Shown here: in pieces, positions 1 through 11,400 of the stretch
Position numbering within the stretch: position 1 is the stretch's first letter
Layout of the letters: each line of letters begins with the position of its first letter
Assembly: GCA_903772945.1 (NCBI GenBank)
Contig: CAICTM010001283.1
Span: 1-32,479 of the forward strand
Reading direction: 5' to 3'
DNA: 32,479 nt
From: Seminavis robusta
Taxonomy: Eukaryota > Bacillariophyta > Bacillariophyceae > Naviculales > Naviculaceae
The notes under the pieces: model-generated
Seen by the model: the letters and a program-made list of their open reading frames with translations, nothing else
Told to the model about the DNA's origin: nothing
Databases searched by the model: none
Program-made: the position numbers and the translations under genes

Positions 1-2130
1 AAAAGAGAAGATACCATCACCAGGTCCAACGCCCCCTCCAACAGAGCTTCCCACGGAGCCACCCACTGAAAATCCAACTCCACCACCAACAAGACCACCA
101 TCACGGGGTCCGACACCACCTCCAACAGAGCTTCCTACAGAGCCGCCAACTGAGCATCCAACACCCCCTCCAACAGAGCCACCAACAGAGCTCCCAACTG
201 AGCCACCAACTGAGCCACCAACGAGCACAACACGACACCATCCCAGGTCCAACACCCCTCCAACAGAGCCCCGACTGAACCACCAACGAAAATCCAACAC
301 CACCACCCACACCACCACCCTCACCTGGTCCAACACCCCCTCCAACAGAGCCACCAACTCTTCCTCCTACCCAGACTCTCCCGCCAACACCTCCACCAAC
401 CCCCCTCCGACAGAGCCACCAACTGGACAGCCCACTGAACCACCAACGCTTCCTCCAACATTCACCACCCCACCGACACCGCCACCCACAGAACCACCCA
501 CCCGTTTTCCAACACCACCACCAACGCCTCCGCCAACTGAGCTCCCCACAGAGCCCCCAACTGAACCCCCAACTGAAAATCCAACTCCACCGCCCACACG
601 ACCACCATCCCCGGGTCCGACACCACCTCCAACGGAGCCCCCAACTGAACCCTCGACTGAGCATCCAACTCCACCACCCACTGAACCACCATCCCCAGGT
701 CCAACTCCCCCTCCGACAGAGCTCCCTACGGAGCCACCAACTGAAAATCCAACTCCACCACCCACTCCACCCCCTCCCCAGTCCCACACCTCCGCCAACA
801 GAGCCGCCAACGCTGCCTCCAACTCAAACTGGGCCCCCTACGCCTCCTCCAACAGAACCGCCCACCCGTTTTCCAACACCACCACCAACTCCTCCACCAA
901 CACCACCTCCAACTGAGCTCCAACAGAGCCACCCACAGAACCACCTACAAAGCTCCCTACAAAGACCCAACTGAGCCTCCAACTGACCGCCAACGCGACC
1001 ACCCTCGCCGGTCCAACACCCCTCCAACAGAGCTCCCCACAGAGCCCCCCACAGAGCCCCCAACAGAGCTCCCTACAGAGCCACCAACCAAGCCACCAAC
1101 AAGACCACCATCCCCAGGTCCTACACCTCCACCCACTGAGCCCCCTACTGAGCCACCAACGCAGCCTCCTACGGAACCGCCAACACTCCCTCCAACAATT
1201 ACTCCACTACCAACACCTCCTCCCACAGAGCCGCCAACTGACAGCCCACTGAACCACCAACACTCCTCCGACATTTACTCCACTACCAACACCGCCTCCC
1301 ACAGACCACCAACTGGACAGCCCACTGAACCACCAACGCTTCCTCCGACATTTACTCCACTACCAACACCTCCACCCACACCTCCACCTACAGATCCACC
1401 AACACGTTTGCCAACCCCTCCTCCAACGGAACCACCAACCCGTTTTCAACACCACCACCAACACCTCCACCAACCCCGCCTCCAACAGATCCACCATCAC
1501 GTCTACCTACCCTCCACCCACAGAGCCACCAACAGAACTGCCTACACCACCTCCCACAGAACCTCCGACGGAGCCCCCGACAGAGCCGCCCACAGAGTCT
1601 CCAACCGAGCCTCCTCCAACAGAACCCCCAACGGAACCTCCGACAGAACCCCCAACGGAACCCCCACCGACAGATCCTCCAACGAGCCTCCAACGGAACT
1701 TCCAACGGAACCTCCAACGGAACCTCCAACCCCGCCACCAACACCTTGGACTGCACCACCAACCACCACCAACTCAACCACCAACCCCTGGACTCCACCA
1801 CCAACTAACCCGCCAACACCTCCAACTGCACCACCAACTGAACCTCCCACAGAGCAACCAACACTTCAACTTTACCACCAACAGAACCTCCCACAGAGCA
1901 ACCAACACCTTCAACTCCACCAACACCTCCAACTCCACCACCAACTAACCCACCAACTCCACCACCAACACCTGCAACTCCACCACCAACACTGGCTACT
2001 CAACCGCCAACAGAGCCACCAACAGAGATCCCTACAGAGCCACCTACAGAGCCACCAACGGAGCCACCAACCGAACCACCCACAGAACCTCCGACGGAGA
2101 AACCAACAGAGCCCCCTACAACCCCATCAC
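1..2130 (+). repeat. 12-bp minisatellite encoding PPTE-type stalk repeats
   Basis: The region is a degenerate array with a 12-bp period (CCACCAACNGAG and variants) encoding Pro-Pro-Thr-Glu on the plus strand. Longer units are layered on it: a PSPGPTPPPTE block recurs about eight times before 1130, and a PTEPPTLPPTFTPLPTPPPT block recurs around 1160-1380. The plus-strand Pro-Thr reading switches frame many times. One break can be localised: the first EQPT motif reads AACACTTCAACT (about 1860) while the next copy 42 bases later reads AACACCTTCAACT, a missing C. The long Gly/Val/Trp-rich frames on the minus strand are shadows of this array. Confidence 0.85.
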
Positions 2131-5100
2131 CAACCCCGCAAACACCGGCTCCCACACCGAACCCAACATCAGCCCCTACTGATTGCGAATGTGATACACC
2201 AGAGCCGTGCCCTTGTCCTGAGCCAGAACCGGCACCAGCACCATGCCCATGTTCTGTACCAGAGCCATGTCCTTGCCAAGAGCCTTGCCAGGAACCATAT
2301 CCGTGCAACAATCCATGCCCTTGTGAGCAACCATGCCCCTGTGCTGCACCAGCACCAGCGCCATGTCCCTGTCAACAGTCATGCCAAGAACCCTTCCCAT
2401 GCAATAACCCATGCCCTTGCCAGGCAGAACCCTGTCAAGCAGGGCAGCCTTGCGCAGAACAAACACCAGTTCTTACCGAAGCTCCAGTGCCTGCACCCAC
2501 ACCTGAACCCACACCTGCACCCACACCTGAGCCAACAAAAGTACCAAAGCAACCAGTTGCCGTGCCAACCAAACAATTGCAGGACAAATCCCAGGAAGAA
2601 GCCAACCCATTTTCATCTGATCTTACCCCCTCTTCGCCTACTTGTCTGGAGAAGACAGCAAAGTCGAGCCTACAATGCATGGAACTCATGTCAGCTGACC
2701 AGCTCAACACTTCTGGATCTGTATGCATTCAGGTTGTCGGAAACTCACCAGAGCTAGAGATCACATACAAGTCATCTGGCAACTTGTCACTTACACAAGC
2801 AGACTTTTGGTTTGGCAATGACATAGCCGCAATGCCTGCCAAAAAGGGCGGCTACCCATCATTGGAGAAATTTCCATACTTTTGGTGTAACTCATCAGGG
2901 CAAGAGGTTTGGAGGACGAGATTCCCATTCAATGCTACAGAGCACTGCCAAGGGCATGACACATTCAACATGCCAGCAGTGGCACATGCCCGAGTGGAAC
3001 AACGCGGAGAAGATGGAGCAGTGTCAAAGAGCACTAAGCAAAGCGTTTTTGCATTCAATACAAGCAGCGAAGAGAGCAAGAAATGGTTCAGCTGGTTTGA
3101 GCTTCCCATTGAGTGTGGGTGTAACAAGTTTGGTACCACAGACACCGCCAAGGGGGCTGTGGAAAAGAAGTCAGTCCTGGCCATTGGATCTGGTTGCCCT
3201 GGCCAAGCCATGGAAACTAGTCATCAGTGCCACCAACTGTCAACAAAGCAGCAAGAAGAGGTTGGTTCGGTTTGCATTGAAATTGCAGGCTCCCCACCAA
3301 TTTTGGAAGTGACATACAAGGCATCCAACAACTATGCTTTCACAAGAACTGACTTCTGGTTTGACTCCAGCATTACGACGCTGCCTTTGAAAAGTGATGG
3401 TGCTCCTGATGTGGACGACTTTGGCTTCTTTTGGCGCAATTCATCTGGTGAAAGCGTATGGTCGACCAGAGTTCCTATGTATTACTACTTTGGCTGCTCT
3501 ACGACTGAGGACGTCCACATGTCAATGGTTGCACATGCTGGTGTTGCCCGCCGCTTTGACAACGGAACGTTGGATTTTGGATCGGGTGACACAGCTTTTG
3601 CATATGGTCTGGAAGGGCAGGACACCACAATGATAGATGCTGCATTCGACTTCACATTGCAGTGTCAATGTGCTCGAGAAAAATCTGCGGAAGAGCTTTC
3701 AGCGCCGCTTTCATCTCTACAATTGCCTGCATCTATGGGTGGGCTGAACGTTGGCTCGACCACATGCCCAAACAGGATAGCATGGGCAGATAAACAATGC
3801 TTTAATGTGACAGGAACTGACGAGACCTCAACAGGCAAGGTTTGTGCTCAAGTTGTTGGGAACCCTCCTACCATTATGGTCACAAGAGACGTGTCTGGCG
3901 ACTGGGTTCTCCTCAAGAGCAAGTTCTGGTATGGAACGAGTGCCGCAGATGTTCCGAAGAGGAAGAGTGGAAGGCCAGACATCGAGAAGTTTCCATACTT
4001 CTGGGGAAATTCCTCGGGAGAAGAATTCTGGACCGGTTCGGCAATTCTGGAAAACTCCTTCGATTGCCGTGACGCAAGTGAGTATGCTATTGACTTGGTT
4101 GCTCATTCGACCTACATGAAGAAATTTGAAAATGGCACCTTGATTCATGGGTCCAAAGAGGCATCCTTTGCCTACGACCACAGCAGTGACTCGCACCACA
4201 ATGACGACTTTGGATGGATTCCACTCAAGATTGGCTGCAAGTGCACAACTCAAACCCCCAAGCTTGCTTCAACAGTACTTCCATGGATGTATTCTGCGCC
4301 GTCTCGGTCCAAGGAACCCTACTCTGCTACCAAACCACAGCCATACTGTATTGACGGCGATAACGGGTCCGGCCGTGAATGCCACAACATGATGGTTGGC
4401 GACTCTGCAACGGCTGGTTCCTTGTGTGTCGAGGCTGTTGATGATTCAGAGTATTTTGAATTCACATTCCAAAGCACTGACGAATGGACTTTACTCACGA
4501 CCGAGTTATGGCTCGGGGACAGCATCGAGGATGTTCCAACTTCGGAGACGGAAGATGTCAACAACAACCAATTCCCTTACTTCTTCCGCAATTCGACGGG
4601 TCAACATACCTGGAAGACAAAGATAGCCTTGAACGTTTCCTTTGACTGTTCGATGATTGACGAATTCAAAATGGCAATTGTGGCTTCGTCTACATTTGGA
4701 AAAGTTGCCCAAGATGGTTCCCTCATCGATGATACGGAAGTCGTGGCCTTTGTCGAAGATCGTCCTGACAGTCACATGTTCGGATGGTTTGGCTTGGGCC
4801 TACGCTGCAACTGTGGCGGAACGCTGGAGTCTTTGGTGAGTTCTGCCAAGGCGATGCTTGCTGGAGATGACGGAGACAAGTCCTGCGTATCAACATCTAT
4901 TTTCATCGACGAGGACTTTGAAGACGAAGGTTCCGAGGACGCATGGGACAACGGAGTCATTACCAAAGGTTCCGACTTTACGTACTTTTTGGGTCGCCTT
5001 GGTGGCGACTACGTGCCTGAGGTCTCTCGTTCATTCTCTGTTCCCACATCGAAAGATGGTCAAACCAAAGCAGACAGCATTTCTCTGGAATTTGTCTTGT

Positions 5101-6206
5101 ACATTATTGACGAGTGGAAGGAGAGCGATGCCGTTCGATTGACCATAGGATCTGACGAGGTCAACCTTGGGCCGTTCGCTAACTACGCCAACACGGAGCT
5201 GGCCGGTTCCGTAGCTGGTATCTCATGGCGCCGCACGGTGATATCTCATGGCCAGAACCTTGGGTTCGGAGAAGCCATGGATGAGAAGCATCTTGTCCAA
5301 ATCGCTGTGCCTGCTGACCACTTTGATGATGACTATTCCTTGTTCTTTGGCGTCAAGGTAGCCCTGGGCGAAGACGCTGAAAACAGCGCTGGCATTGATG
5401 ACCTCATGATCGAGGCACACTACGCGTGTCCCACGGACGACGAGCATCGCGATCTTAAGGCTGACCTTGACCGGCAAGATCAGAAGGATGTTGCCTCTAG
5501 CGTTGTGAATGCTACAGTCTCTGACAGCACCAATCTCGGCACCCTGACTCCACCAATCTCCGACACGGTTGCCATTCCCGATATTGCCACTCTGAGCAAC
5601 ACGAGTGCAGGCAACATGGCTGTACCCAGCCCTGCTCCGAGCTCGCAAAGAAACAGTGAAAAGAATGAAGGCGAAAGCCTGTATTGCTTGGCTGAGGATT
5701 TCCCCTGCGGTTCGAATGCCGACGACGTGTACGTCTGCCATTATTCTCGAATGCGAGGGCATCAGACACTTTGCATCCCAGAGGAGGAATCCCACATTCT
5801 ACGTTATTACCCTCAAGATTACTGCGGGCCTTGTGTTGGCAGCTTTGCGGAAAGTCCGCGCAATATTGCAACCAGACCGCCTCTTGTCGCCTCTGATGAA
5901 AACATGGTTGATGTCGAAGAAGGTCGTTCGAACTTCCAACCACGACACTCGGCGGACAACTTCAATGCTGAAGAAGAAGACTCATCCAAGAAAACAGAGA
6001 CCCCGAACGATGGCGGCATGAACATCTTCACCAAAATGCTGATTGCTGCAGGCTTTATTGCCTGTGTCATGTACCTGAATGTTCAGGTCTTTGCTCCTCG
6101 GCGGTCATCCTCCATGCACACTTTACGACGACGACACCTGCACGTGGACGGCGGAGTGATGCGAAGTGAATCTTCATCCACGGATCTCGATGCCTTCCGA
6201 ATATAA
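1..6206 (+). CDS. Large membrane-anchored surface protein with Pro/Thr-rich stalk (5' end outside window)
   Basis: No named family is recognised. The frame ending at TAA 6204-6206 is open without a break back to about 1866 (over 1,400 codons). Upstream the same PPTE-type repeat continues to base 1 but changes frame repeatedly. Order: PPTE stalk (to about 2130); Cys-Pro segment (about 2196-2460); four related ~155-residue domains (2643-4814); a folded domain with an acidic start and an FxDEDFED-like motif (about 4884-5430), resembling concanavalin-like adhesion modules; a Thr/Ser/Pro linker; a compact Cys-rich module (5685-5834) ending CGPC; a hydrophobic helix (about 6018-6095); and a basic cytoplasmic tail with RRSSS. 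There are many N-x-S/T sites. This reads as a type I surface glycoprotein, with adhesion or cell-wall association as the inferred role. The GTG at 2487 is not a credible start; the real start and signal peptide must lie left of the window. Confidence 0.75.
2643..4814 (+). repeat. Four tandem ~155-residue domains within the surface protein
   Basis: Four homologous units start and end with cysteines: about 2643-3120, 3195-3671, 3765-4244 and 4347-4814. Each has the same order: Cys pair, G-x-V/L-C followed by a hydrophobic strand, an aromatic-rich FW(F/Y)G or similar motif, a FPYFWxNSSG-like motif (FPYFF in unit 4, GFFWRNSSG in unit 2), a W-x-T/G strand, an FDC-type cysteine, a (M/L)VAHA-like strand, an NGT/DGS turn, and a closing CxC. 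The conserved cysteines and N-glycosylation motif suggest an extracellular disulfide-stabilised beta fold. The units are strongly diverged in sequence, so the duplications are old. No Pfam name could be assigned by eye. Confidence 0.8.
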
Positions 6207-6378
6207 ATGTAAAATAGATCTAACAAAGTACTAGGAGTCGCTTTATTTGAAAAGATGCCCTGTCGCTCTTCCGTAACGAGCGCACACGAACTCGAGCGCA
6301 AGGAACCACCGAACTCGTGAGCTAATGTATGTATACTCTATGGTGTCATTAACAGGCTAGCTAGCTAGATAGGTAAGA

Positions 6379-7950
6379 TTATGATGTCTCGTTCTGGATT
6401 TCCTCATCCGCCCCTACGATCTCCCCTTCGCCAGCAGCATTGGTAATGTCATGGTTGGCGGCGGCGGCCTGATTATTTGCAGTCGCTCTTGGATTCTTGC
6501 CTTGATACGTCAAACCCATGGCGGTGGATATCCCCACGAGCGACAGCAACAGAATATTGACGGGTGCGGCAAAGCCCACGGCAGCGCCATTATGTTGTTG
6601 CCGTTGTATCATGGGTTCCAACATGTCCACCAGAACAATGCCCAGATACTGTCCTACCAGCTGCAGTCCCGCCGAACTCAACTCTTCCGGCATTGGATAC
6701 GAGTGTGCGGCTGCGGCATCAATGCAAATGGGCAAGAGTGGCATCTGTGCCATGCCCATGGCGGTAAATGCCGCGGCCAATAGCCAGACAGGACAGTTGG
6801 GTTGCAGGCATGCCACCGTGGCGACGGCGGTCAGAAACGAAACGACAGACGTCACGCGAACGGCTTGATTGTAGTTTTGCGTGTAATCCAACCAGGGAGC
6901 TGCAATCATCATCCCAATGAGTCCTCCAACAATGGAACAGGATCCACAGAGACCCGCCGTCTTGTCTCCCGGAAATCCCGCCGAAGCAATCCATGGTTGT
7001 GTGATGGTCATGGTAGCATTGCCGACGCCATAGATAATGCCAAAGGCAGCAGTGAGCACAATGTATTGTCGATCCGTCAGTAGTTTCCAAATATCTTGTG
7101 TCATGGACGACGACGATGACGTGGTTGTGGATGGTTGTTGTTGCCGCCGTCGTGCGGCTTCGGCCGGTGTGGGTGGAATGGCAGGCATTTCGTCAAACCA
7201 GTACCAAGTGGCAATGGTACAAGCGACCATGGCCACTGCTTGTCCCAGTAACAGTTGGTCCAGATGCGCGCCTGTGGATTCTTCCACCAATAGGGGTGAC
7301 ATGGCCTGCCCCATGACCATGCCAATACTGGCGGCAATGGATACCACGGCAATGGGCTGTGTGGTTTGTTCAAACCAGGAAGAAGCTACCCTGGCGGGAG
7401 CATTGGCAAAGACAGGTTGTCCGGCGGCGACAATGCCTTGCCCCGTCAATAACAGCACGTAGGCAAAACAGTTATTACTTCCATCAGTCATAATCCAGCA
7501 ACAACTCCACCATCGCAGCAAACTTCCCACGGCCATGAGGATGGAATTCCCGACGACCGTGTGTCTCAGTCCCACCGTTCGAATGGTGTAGGCACACAGT
7601 GCCGTGGCGGGTCCGTATAGCAACATGAATATCAAGGACAGCCAATTGACTTGTTGTGCCGTGATGTTGAACTTGACTTGAACGGCGTCTTGAATGGGAG
7701 CAAAGGTGATCCAAAACGTCGATGGCAGGAGATTGTTCAGACTAAAGACACACAGCACGACAAATCGTTTGGGATCCAATTCACAATAGTGATCCTCTAC
7801 CAAAATGTACTCCTGATCATGATGCAATTCTTCTTCGTCATTGTCGTCGCTGTGGTTGGATTGCGTGGATGCCGTCTCTTCTGTCTTGAGCAGAGGTTCT
7901 GTCAACACTCTCATTGTGCCGTCCTCTATAGAAATGTTGGATTCCGCCAT
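6379..7950 (-). CDS. MFS transporter, FLVCR/SLC49-like
   Basis: This is an uninterrupted 523-residue protein from ATG (7948-7950) to TAA (6379-6381), with about 12 hydrophobic segments. A soluble acidic N-terminus of about 60 residues precedes TM1 (around 63-86). A Ser/Thr/Gln-rich loop (about 258-285) divides the two six-helix halves, and a hydrophilic tail of about 45 residues ends the protein. The first half is the most diagnostic: the LYGPATALCAYTIRTVGLR loop after TM2 and the segment around residues 180-225 (FANAPARVASSWF, SIGMVMGQAMSPLLVEE) match the feline leukemia virus subgroup C receptor family (SLC49). Known members move heme, choline or related small molecules; the substrate here is not predictable. 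It converges with the surface-protein gene (172 bp between stops) and is divergent from the HA-domain gene. Confidence 0.8.
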   Translation of the reverse strand: MAESNISIEDGTMRVLTEPLLKTEETASTQSNHSDDNDEEELHHDQEYILVEDHYCELDPKRFVVLCVFSLNNLLPSTFWITFAPIQDAVQVKFNITAQQVNWLSLIFMLLYGPATALCAYTIRTVGLRHTVVGNSILMAVGSLLRWWSCCWIMTDGSNNCFAYVLLLTGQGIVAAGQPVFANAPARVASSWFEQTTQPIAVVSIAASIGMVMGQAMSPLLVEESTGAHLDQLLLGQAVAMVACTIATWYWFDEMPAIPPTPAEAARRRQQQPSTTTSSSSSMTQDIWKLLTDRQYIVLTAAFGIIYGVGNATMTITQPWIASAGFPGDKTAGLCGSCSIVGGLIGMMIAAPWLDYTQNYNQAVRVTSVVSFLTAVATVACLQPNCPVWLLAAAFTAMGMAQMPLLPICIDAAAAHSYPMPEELSSAGLQLVGQYLGIVLVDMLEPMIQRQQHNGAAVGFAAPVNILLLSLVGISTAMGLTYQGKNPRATANNQAAAANHDITNAAGEGEIVGADEEIQNETS

Positions 7951-8415
7951 TCTTGACTTTGTGCTTGATTCTCTCGTCGATCAGCAGTACTGTAGTCTCT
8001 ATCAACACTGTACTGTAAGACGAGGATGGATGTGAGATGAATTGGTCGTCTGGTCTGGTCTTGCCTCATCAACGCTAATATATAAATGACAGATTGCTGT
8101 TCTTTCTTGTTTCTTGTGTGCCATGGTCGAAGCTTCGAACTTTCGCATGTTCTGATTGGGACGTCATTCGGAACGAATAATCGGCCGAATCGATTGATAT
8201 TCGAAAGAAGTCGACGGTAGTTTCATATGACCCGCCCGGCTCGCCAAAAGATTGGCAGAGAAGAGGAGCACGATGGTCGATCAATCATGGAAGAGCACCA
8301 GATAAAGCACAGTTGATCGTTGTTGCCAAAGAGACAAGCACAGTTGCTCCAATCCTAATCATCCTCCATCAACCTTCCAAGGAGCATTGGCTTGTTTGAA
8401 CGGTAAGCCTTGACC
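7951..8415. promoter_or_regulatory. Divergent intergenic region (MFS / HA-domain genes)
   Basis: These 465 bp separate two divergently oriented start codons, so the region should carry both promoters and both 5' UTRs. A TATATAAA string lies at 8079-8086 on the plus strand, about 330 bp upstream of the HA-gene ATG. It may be chance, because many diatom promoters lack a TATA box. A TCGATTGATATTCGAAAG stretch around 8188-8205 is partly palindromic. No coding frame here is convincing. Confidence 0.5.
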
Positions 8416-11400
8416 ATGGCCGATCCATCAGCAGTGGCCGCGGAGGCTTTCGTTCCCATGGAGGCACCCACGGTAGCGGCAGTCGAGATCCGCCACGAGG
8501 AACCTCCGGACGACACCCACCCTCCGCCGCCGATGCAACAACCTCCCATGGAAGAACAAGGTCCGACAATAATGGATGCCAACAATACGCCGATGGAGTT
8601 GGTGCCAGTAGCAATAATGAACCAAGAGCCGGCAGTAGAACAGCACCAGCACCACCAAGAGCAAACTATCCACGAAGTGGCAGCCCCGCAGGATCCAGTA
8701 GACACCGTTGTGGAACATCCCAAGGAAGAGCCGACGGCCATAGAAATGGTTCCTCATCATCAGACTACACATCCCGAGCCTGAGCATCAGGAGACTGTTC
8801 CTGTAGAAGAAGCAGCAGCACCAACCCTCGAAACGAAAATGGAAGCGGATATGCCGGTTGACAACAGTACCGTCCACTATCATCCGGGTGCACCAGTGGC
8901 AAACCCCACCATCGAACCACCCGTCGAGACACCCCAGATGATGCCAACTCCAATTCAGGCTGAGGCGGAGAAGAAGGAGACCGCCCCTGAAACTACTACT
9001 GAAGCGACACACGTCGAAACGAAAATGGAAGAGAATGATCCGATGAACAACGACGCTGGTGGTAATCATCATCACCACCATCATCACCCAGCTGCACCAT
9101 CCGTGAATCCGGAAAGTGCCCACCCCACTACGGACGAAAGCAAAGAACCAACCACCGAGCCCATCAACAACAGCAATGAACCCATAAAGCATGAACCCAT
9201 CAACAACAACAACAATGAACCCAACAACAGCAATCGCTACTTGGAAGCCCTGGCGGAAATGAAACCCACACCTGCGGATCTCAAGTATGATTCCACCAAT
9301 TCCTCCACAGAACAACAACAGCCGATGCCTCCTTTGGGATCCGCCGCCGCCATGCCATCGACCGTGGCAGTATTAGGCGATGGTAGTACTATCAATCTGG
9401 AACGCCCCGTCCACAAGAAAAAGTGTGAGGTGCTCAAGAGACGACAGGATGTCACCACGGTAGTGACGCGGACGGGGAAAACTTGGAATGAAATGTTTGA
9501 CATTCTAGTTCAGGTAAGTATATTGTGTATACAATGTATCATCTATCATGACACTTATTAATTCAAGCATCAAACACCCAACTAACACATTGCTTTTATA
9601 CATGCATCGCGAAGTACAAAAAGAACTTTGGGGATACGCACGTGCCCGACAGATTCAAGTGGGAGGGTGTCTGCTTGGGATTGTGGGTTAGAAATCAACG
9701 GCGACGGGAAACATCTCTGACGCCAGAGCAACATCGGCGTTTGACCGAGTTGGGTCTCGACTGGCAAACACAGAATGAACGCTTTGATAATGTGTGGCAC
9801 GAACGATACGCTAAACTCACAGAGTACCGATTGGAGCACGGGTAGGTTGGATTGATTGACTGACCAATCATTATTGCAAGCTTTTTGTACTGACTCTTTG
9901 TTCATTTATCCGTTCTTTGATGCGTGCGCAGGGATTGCAAAGTCCCGTACACTTGTAAGCTCTAAAAGGTCCCGCTTGCCTATGGGATTGCATCGTTTCC
10001 CTCACAACTCTCTGTTTGCTCTGTGTCTCAACTTGGTGGTCAACAACACAGACAAGAAGGATCCTGGTAAGCTAAAGATTGTTGCATTCTCTTCTTGAGC
10101 GAAAGAAAAGATGCTCACCTATCTGTTTGTTTGAAACTGCCTACAAAGCACTGGCCAAATGGGTTAGCCAGCAGCGTGCGCAGCAGGCACAAGGGAGGTT
10201 GGCTCCGGAACGAAAGGCCAAGCTTGATGCAATTGATTTCTCCTGGAAGCTAAATACGGTCAAGAACCGCAACACAAAGACCGAAGACATGAAGTGGCAA
10301 CGACAGTACGAGAAGTTGATTGCATTCCACCAGGAGCATCAACACTGCAAGGTCCCTGACCGATACAAGCCTGATCGGCCATTAGGAACATGGGTGAAGA
10401 AGCAACGCCTGGCCAATGCGTGCAACCAGCTCAAGGAAGAGCGGAAGAAACTGCTTGACGAATTGGGCTTTGTCTGGAGAATCACGGATAAGACGGATGG
10501 AGACAAGTGGGACAAGATGTAAGTGTCATTGTCATCTGTCATTTTCTCTCCTTCCCTGAACCACAGTAACGTCTGAGCTCAACGATCTTGCATGCTTTCC
10601 CAGGTTTCAGCAACTCAAGAAGTACAAAGAAGAGAATGGGACTTGCCATGTGTCGCGTACTGTCCCTGATGGTGATTTGAAGCCTTTGGCTAGATGGGTG
10701 AAGACTCAGCGGGCTCTTTACAAATCGGGAAAGATCTTGTCAGATCGACAGGAGAGACTTGAAAGCATTGCGTTCGTGTGGGACGGGACTCAGTTGCCCA
10801 TCAAGCGCAAGCGAAGGCGCCAATCGGAAGAAGGAGAAGCAATAATTGAACATCATGGTGAACCTCTGGCAAAACGAACTAGGGGAGATGATGTCATTAT
10901 GGAAGACCAGGAAGGTGGCAAGGAAGAGGAGATGACAGCAAAGGTCATACAGCAGGAGTCGCCGACAAAAGCCGAAGGTGTCTCACCAGGACCAGTCATT
11001 GTTGATGCAGAAAACATGGATGATTCGGATTTGAAGCCTGCAGCCAAGGAGAGTGCAGCGGAAGTTGTCGGCGAGGCTGAACAGGGTACCAACGACGTCG
11101 CAGTTGTGGTTGCTGCTGAAACAGAGGATAAAGCACTTGTTTCTACAAATGATACTCAGCCAGTTGAACAATCTGCGGAAGTGCCAGCTGAACAAGCCAC
11201 CAAAGGGCCATCTCAAGTTGAAAACAGCGCACCCATCACAGCAGCGGCAACTCAACCTGAAGCAAACCACAAGACTGAAAACAGCCAACCTGAAGCAACT
11301 GCGACAGCTCAACCTGAAGCACCTATGACAGCTCAACCCGAAGCACACCAAGAGGCTGAAAGCAGCCAACCTGAAGCAACTGCGACAACCCAGCCCGACG

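Noticed and set aside
101..2311. Long Gly/Val/Trp-rich minus-strand ORFs
   Set aside because: They are antisense shadows of the 12-bp PPTE minisatellite and change frame whenever it does.
1408..2757. 449-codon His/Gln/Asn-rich plus-strand ORF
   Set aside because: It is the wrong frame of the stalk and Cys-Pro segment; the frame ending at 6206 gives the regular PPTE and PCPC motifs over the same bases after about 1866.
9058..9090. Seven-His run as an engineered tag
   Set aside because: It sits inside a long natural Pro/Glu/His/Asn low-complexity region made of CAT/CAC codons, and no vector sequence is nearby.
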